Source: Spirogloea muscicola
Taxonomy: Eukaryota; Streptophyta; Zygnematophyceae; Spirogloeales; Spirogloeaceae
Direction of reading: 5' to 3'
Length of the DNA: 13,293 nt
NCBI GenBank assembly: GCA_009602725.1
Contig: WELB01000031.1
Span: 266,425-279,717, forward strand
Both the position numbers and the translations under genes were made by a program. The notes below the pieces were generated by a model. The model saw only the letters and a program-made list of their open reading frames with translations, had not been told where the DNA came from and did not search any database. Of this stretch, positions 8,955-13,293 are shown in pieces. Each line of letters starts with the position of its first letter. Position 1 is the stretch's first letter.

Positions 8955-11900
8955 CTATTGCATCGAGTTTATGAGCTTCTCAATTTTGGCTCTCCTCTTC
9001 ACCCTCTCCTCTGGCCCGTCAATATCACCAATGTTATCATGGTACTCCTGGCCAAGCAAGCGACAAATTGGTACTGCAACTTAGTTGAATGCAATAATGA
9101 AATGCTCTACAGGCTGCATTATTGTCAATGATGCACAATCTTGTGGACCAGGTATGTAAGAAGAAGCTGGAGGTAGGATATTGTTGCCAACAATAATTGT
9201 CACACCCAGGTCTTCTGATGGAGGTGCAGACCTGCAATATCTCCCGTATGTCTGCTCGAACCAGCTTGTGCTGCCTCAAAAGCACCTCTATCCGACTTCT
9301 CATGCCCGGCTGACTGCGCTCACATCCATCATCAGCAATCAGAAAAACAAAAGAGCAAGTTCACAAAGATGCTGGCAAGCGGCTAGTGATGAATAGCAGA
9401 GCACGATGTGGGGGTCTTCTACACTCACTCAGCAGCCCATAGGTGTGCAAGGATGAGTGCCAGCAGCTGAAGTGTGTATAGGCCAGCCTCTAGCTTGGCC
9501 AAGTACTTTTCATCTGCGTCGAGCTGGAGGGCACAAGCAAAGGTGGGATGTCTTGTGAGGGACCTGTTATCGATCTTCGCAGAAGCTACAAACAAGACAA
9601 GAACGCCTTGAGCACCACCATTGCAGAGCTGATGTAATCTGTGACGAGCAGCAAAGGCGTCACAGACTTACTCCCATCTCATCCTCTTCAAGGTCCATCT
9701 GCTCATCCTGCCGCCTCTCCTCTGCTCTAACTCTCTCTAGGTAGCTGCCACCATGCAGGATAGGTGGAAGAAGTCAGTTCTGAACCTAGCTTTGAAAAGA
9801 GTCAACCATTAAGCAAGATGAATGCACGGTTATATGGAACGTCAATATTTGTAAGACAAAATCTTGACGTAGCCTCAAGATGTGATTCGCTAAGCTCCTA
9901 CTAAGTGAATGAAATCCTACACGTACAAAGTAGTAAGGACAAAAGAGAACTATTGTCATGATAACCTCATCACACCCTTTCTCAGACAACCGGCGATTAT
10001 TTCCGCTTGTTTCAAAGCTCGTCACCCTAACCCATCACACATGGCTGCACCAGAGGGAGCACCATAGTGCATGCATTAAGAACTTCAGGCGCTGTGCTTG
10101 AAATAAGTACCGCATGTAGAGCTCCATAAGTCGGTCAATTTTCTCAAACTCCTTTTCGGTGAATTTTGAAAGAAGACGGTCTCGTCTTGCCCCTTTTGAC
10201 AATCCTCCTACCAACAATCAGCAACTTGTGGTCAGACTTTTCTTAAAGGATTGCGGTTCAATATGTTGTGCACAACATCATGTCAGCTTACAGACAACAG
10301 TATGGCAATCGAGGCCATGCACGTGCATCAAGTGCTTGGACCAAAAGAACCAGCAAGAAGTATTTGAGAAGTCCTAAGAAGGGCTGAGGCAAGAGGCACC
10401 ATAGAGCGAAGATGCAAGAGAGATGACACGCTCGTCCACCTCTTCTTGCGCCTGCACCGTGTCACCCTTTGCCTTTCTCCTCACTGGCACCTACACGGGA
10501 TGGAACAGGGGAACTCTGCCAGCTGAGACCCTCTTTCTCTCGTCTGTCTTATGTAGCCTGCTGACTCAGATTGGCAGGATTGTGAAGGACCTATCATTAT
10601 GATACAAGGGATGGAGGACTGTGCACGCAGCCTTGTTGTAAGAGGATGTCAGATTCTTGCCTTGCCCATGAAGGCGGTGAAGAGAGTCTTGAGGCCCAGG
10701 ACCTCAACAAAGCGCTCACAGGCGGCCGGACATCGAGTGCAAGCAAAGTCCAGAGCCTTCATGGCAGATGCGTATGCCAACCTCTTTTGTTTCATAATGA
10801 TGATCATGAGCTCCACTCCTTCCGCCTGCGAAGAGGTAAAAGCAACTGCTCAAGCTAAACGTGCCCTCCTCAAATCAGATATCGAGGACAACAATCCAAC
10901 TATAGATCAATACTCCCAACGGAAGACGGCAGGAAGATCAGTATGTCAGTGCAGAAGTAGTCAGGCAATAGACATGATGCATGCTTAATTGCAAGGCTAT
11001 ACATGCTGTTGTTGGTATTCTGACCAGGCAACCTTCCTCACTTGCATTTCTAACCTTCACAAACCGCTCCTTGTTCTCCGGCGGCATGACGACAGAACAG
11101 AGAGCGTCAAAGAGATTCTCGACCATCTCCTCCTCCTCAGCCGTGCGAGGGTCTCTGCCCTTGTACAGGGCCACAGCCTGAAGCAGGGTATCCACCCCAT
11201 TGAGCTGGCCCACCCTGCACTGGTTTTCGTGGCTATTCTGCAGAACGATGGCAAGCATCTCGCTTGCGTACAGCTTGTTGCTGTCGAATTCACGCACCTT
11301 CACCCTGCAGCCAGAGGCAGCAAGTGTGAAGTTGGCAGCTGTTTAGACACGCCACCCGTTGCCGCCAGAGGGTGCCCTCTAGCTCCATGCCTAGTTGCAA
11401 CGTTTATCGTGCAGTGTCCACATGGGCGCAGCGACGCTGCAGCGTAAGGCATCGATGCCACAGGCATGATTGTGAACAGGTAGAAAGCTGCGGGTCGGAG
11501 CAGAGCAAAGCGGGAGGCAGGCAAAGAGCAGAGCAGGGCGACTGCGAGTGAGGAGCAAGACCTCTTGAGCAACCATGTAAGAAGCTGCGTGCGCTCACAA
11601 ACAAGCTCGGCGGTGTCGGCCTTGGCCTCTATCATGTTCTCGATGATGCTGAGCGTGTTGAAGACGGCCTGAGCCTCGTCGGAGTCGGTCTCGTCCATCC
11701 TGGACAGGTTCTGGACCAATGTCTCCAGAGCGTTGTTCTCGATCAGCGCTTCCACCAGCACCAGCGCCTGGCCCCCCGGGGGTCAACGCCCGCACAGGCT
11801 GGTCTCATTGTCGACAGGGGAGGGGACGGAGGAGCAAGCAGCGCAGGATACCGGGTCAGAGTCAGTGCCGAGGTGCAGGGAGGGGATGCGTCGTCCGCCC

Positions 11901-12560
11901 GCTACCTCCTCCTCGTTGTCCCCAATCACATCGCCGTCAGTCAGGTCGTTGAGGAGGTCGACGACGTCGATGACAATGTCGCTGTTCTCGTGCGACAGCA
12001 GGCCGAGGAGCGACGGCACGACGTTGAGGCGCACGAGCTCCGGGTACAGTGCCGGCGCTCCTGCCAGGGTGGGATTTGGAAGCGGGTGAGGGCGGGGTTG
12101 TGGCCTTGCTCTGCAGCTGCGGAGGGCCTCGAGCCCGCGAGTCGCCACCTGAGGTCTCGGCTCACCTGCCAGCTCGTGCAGCCTGCGCACCTCATCGTCC
12201 AGCTCCACCTCCGACTCCATGAACTTGGCTGGCTGGTCGCCATACTGTGCGCCACGCGGAGCCAGAGGGCGGCGCTCAGCCGCCGGCTGCACCTCGGCAG
12301 GCAGGCCGAGGCCGGCAGGCGAGCAGGCCTTGGGAGCGCACCTTCATGCGCGCCTCCAGATTGTCGCGCAGCTTCTTCTCGAACGCCAGCACCAGGCGCT
12401 TGAGGCCGCGGGCGTCCAGCGGGGGGGGCGGGGCCGCAGCGTCGCGCTCCAGCGCCTCCAGCAGCGCGAGGTCCACGGCGACGGCCGCCGCCGGCTGGTC
12501 GAGGTCGTCGCCGCCGGCCGCCTCCAGGGCGGCGCGCGGGCGCTTGCCCACGGCCGCCAT
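8955..12560 (-). CDS. CTNNBL1: CTNNBL1, beta-catenin-like protein 1
   Basis: Nuclear ARM-repeat protein that binds the Prp19/CDC5L complex of the spliceosome in animals. Twelve exons join in phase, in transcript order: 12560-12342, 12244-12166, 12060-11906, 11767-11562, 11304-11055, 10825-10661, 10490-10400, 10204-10111, 9744-9672, 9523-9429, 9313-9232, 9047-8955. The product is 533 aa, against 563 in human. Family blocks in order: GKRPRAAL (5-12, NLS-like), LKRLVLAFEKKLR (53-65), DQPAKFMESEVELDDEVRRL (76-95), VVPSLLGLLSHENSDIVIDV (about 113-132), VDLLNDLTD, LVQNLSRMDETDSDEAQAVF, FDSNKLYASEMLAIVLQNSH, RTAEEEEMVENLFDALCS, DRLLSKFTEKEFEKIDRLME, LEAGLYTLQ, and the terminal NIGDIDGPEERVKRRAKIEK.

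The acidic N-terminal stretch of animal proteins is shortened. Intron 6 has a GC donor and exon 8 has a tandem acceptor. Start and stop are both seen, so the gene looks intact. Confidence 0.95.
9745..10110 (-). other. CTNNBL1 intron 8 (longest, 366 bp)
   Basis: Intron between the exon ending MELYMR and the one starting YLERVRAEERRQ. It is AT-richer than the exons and shows no conserved frame. Its donor (GTACTT) and acceptor (GGTGGCAG) split an Arg codon. I see no RNA gene or repeat in it. Confidence 0.75.
10204..10210 (-). other. NAGNAG tandem acceptor of CTNNBL1 exon 8
   Basis: The - strand reads TAGGAGG. Cutting after TAG or after GAG keeps the frame and differs by one glycine (YGG versus YG before LSKGARRDR). 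Which site is used cannot be told from the sequence; the shorter form aligns slightly better with the family. Confidence 0.7.
10659..10660 (-). other. GC donor of CTNNBL1 intron 6 (GC-AG intron)
   Basis: The exon ends ...FTAFMGK at AAG|GCAAGA, and the next exon begins after TGTAG at 10490 with VPVRRKAKG. No GT exists at the position required by phase and homology. AAG|GCAAG is the usual context of GC-AG introns, which depend on strong U1 pairing. Confidence 0.82.
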
Positions 12561-13293
12561 GGCGACGGCGGGGCCGGCCAGGGACGAGGCAGCGGGAAGC
12601 GCGGAGGAGAAACAATGCGACTGCTGATATTAGAAGAGCTGCTGTGAAAGCCAGCCAGATGCATGAAAAGCAGAGAAGGACGAGGCGCGCGGTACGCATG
12701 AGCGGAGAGAAGGCGCGCGGAGCGCATGAAATGAAAGGTAAGATGAAATGAATGGGAGGCCAATTCGAGCCAATGCATTGTTCAGGCAGAGAGAGGGAAG
12801 GGAGGCAACATCAAGCCAGCACGGTGTCCAAGCAAAAGGCAATTTCCTTCTGGCACAAAAGCTAGCTTTACCATGAGCACACACACACATATCTGATTTT
12901 TCCGGCTGAGATGGGCTTGCCAGCTGCATATCTGTCGCTCTTGCGACGACGAGTTTCGGCCTGTTTGCAGCGTGCTCAGGCTAGTGCCTTGCACCAGAAA
13001 GAAGAAAGTGCTCGCCCATTGAGAATAGGGGCTGGAACAACCAGCCCGAAAAAGAATGAACAGAGTACGAGAAGAAAGAGGGGCTGGCGTAAAGAAAGAG
13101 GGGCTGGCAAAGCCAGCCCAAAAAGAATGGACAATGTCCAAAGCCGAAGAATGAGAAGCCGAGGAAAGACTCCTCTACTCTACCAATCACGACAACATAC
13201 TAGGGAAGCTCAGTACCCGCGAGTGAGCAACATCAGGTCCGAGTAGCTCGAGGCAGGGAAGGAGGCACTCCGCCGAGACCCGGAGGCCGCGGC
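12561..13293. other. CTNNBL1 upstream region and window end
   Basis: This 733-bp stretch should hold the CTNNBL1 5' UTR and promoter. It includes a short CA run (about 12879-12888), the repeat copy D, and about 145 bases of unassigned GC-rich end sequence. No conserved exon was recognised. A short - strand open frame reaches the right edge from a stop at 13210-13212 but is too short to assign. Confidence 0.55.
12998..13147 (+). repeat. Dispersed hairpin repeat, copy D (two units)
   Basis: Unit 1 has GTGCTCGCCCATTGAG, then the stem GGGCTGG-AACAA-CCAGCCC (13029-13047), then AAAAAGAATGAACAGAG. Unit 2 has GGGCTGGC-AAA-GCCAGCCC (13101-13119), a perfect 8-bp stem, then AAAAAGAATGGACAATGT. Between them AAGAAAGAGGGGCTGGC is repeated in tandem with a 20-bp period. 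Unit 1 matches copy C and unit 2 matches copy A. Confidence 0.82.

Noticed and set aside
12782-13141. - strand frame with MDIVHSFWAGFASPS and a similar string near 6105-5812
   Set aside because: The similarity is explained by the shared DNA repeat (copies A and D), not by a conserved protein.
13210-13293. Possible C-terminus of a further - strand gene (ending SSYSDLMLLTRGY)
   Set aside because: Only 27 codons are visible before the window edge, with no recognisable domain or splice signal; it could be chance.
1-13293. Search for a novel operon-like, mobile or defence system, tRNA, rRNA or CRISPR array
   Set aside because: All clear genes are ordinary eukaryotic single genes with introns. 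No regularly spaced repeats, transposase, reverse transcriptase, tRNA cloverleaf or rRNA segment was recognised.

Overview
The window is eukaryotic nuclear DNA, most likely from a GC-rich green alga (a trebouxiophyte or other chlorophyte). It contains a plastid fibrillin gene. Its genes are broken by short introns of about 90-370 bp with GT-AG borders and one GC-AG. One gene has long CAG/CTG glutamine tracts, and GGC runs and a TGTAA-type poly(A) candidate are present. No bacterial, phage, CRISPR or defence-type system is visible. The species-level guess is inference.

Four protein genes can be reconstructed by joining exons whose phases match. (1) 77-437, + strand: a two-exon DPM2 gene, the small membrane subunit of dolichol-phosphate-mannose synthase. 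(2) 1078-5782 and probably somewhat further, - strand: a large, low-complexity, Q/H/P-rich protein of the eIF4E-transporter (4E-T)/plant CBE1 type. Eight exons are supported and the 5' exon is unresolved. (3) 6977-8822, + strand (possible start at 6708): a seven-exon plastid-lipid-associated protein (PAP/fibrillin). (4) 8955-12560, - strand: a twelve-exon CTNNBL1 (beta-catenin-like 1, spliceosome-associated ARM-repeat protein), complete from start to stop.

DPM2 and the 4E-T-like gene converge across about 640 bp. The 4E-T-like gene and the fibrillin gene diverge from a shared 5' region of about 1.1 kb. The fibrillin and CTNNBL1 genes converge with only 132 bp between stop codons. The shared 5' region and the sequence upstream of CTNNBL1 hold copies of one dispersed repeat family with a GGGCTGG/CCAGCCC hairpin; two copies in the shared region are inverted relative to each other.

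The four genes act in unrelated pathways (ER glycosylation, mRNA repression, plastid lipid bodies, splicing), so this is ordinary housekeeping gene space. The less ordinary points are the repeat family, the apparent lack of a Tyr-based eIF4E-binding motif in the 4E-T-like gene, an internal duplication of its LSLEDIE block, and the GC-AG and NAGNAG introns in CTNNBL1.
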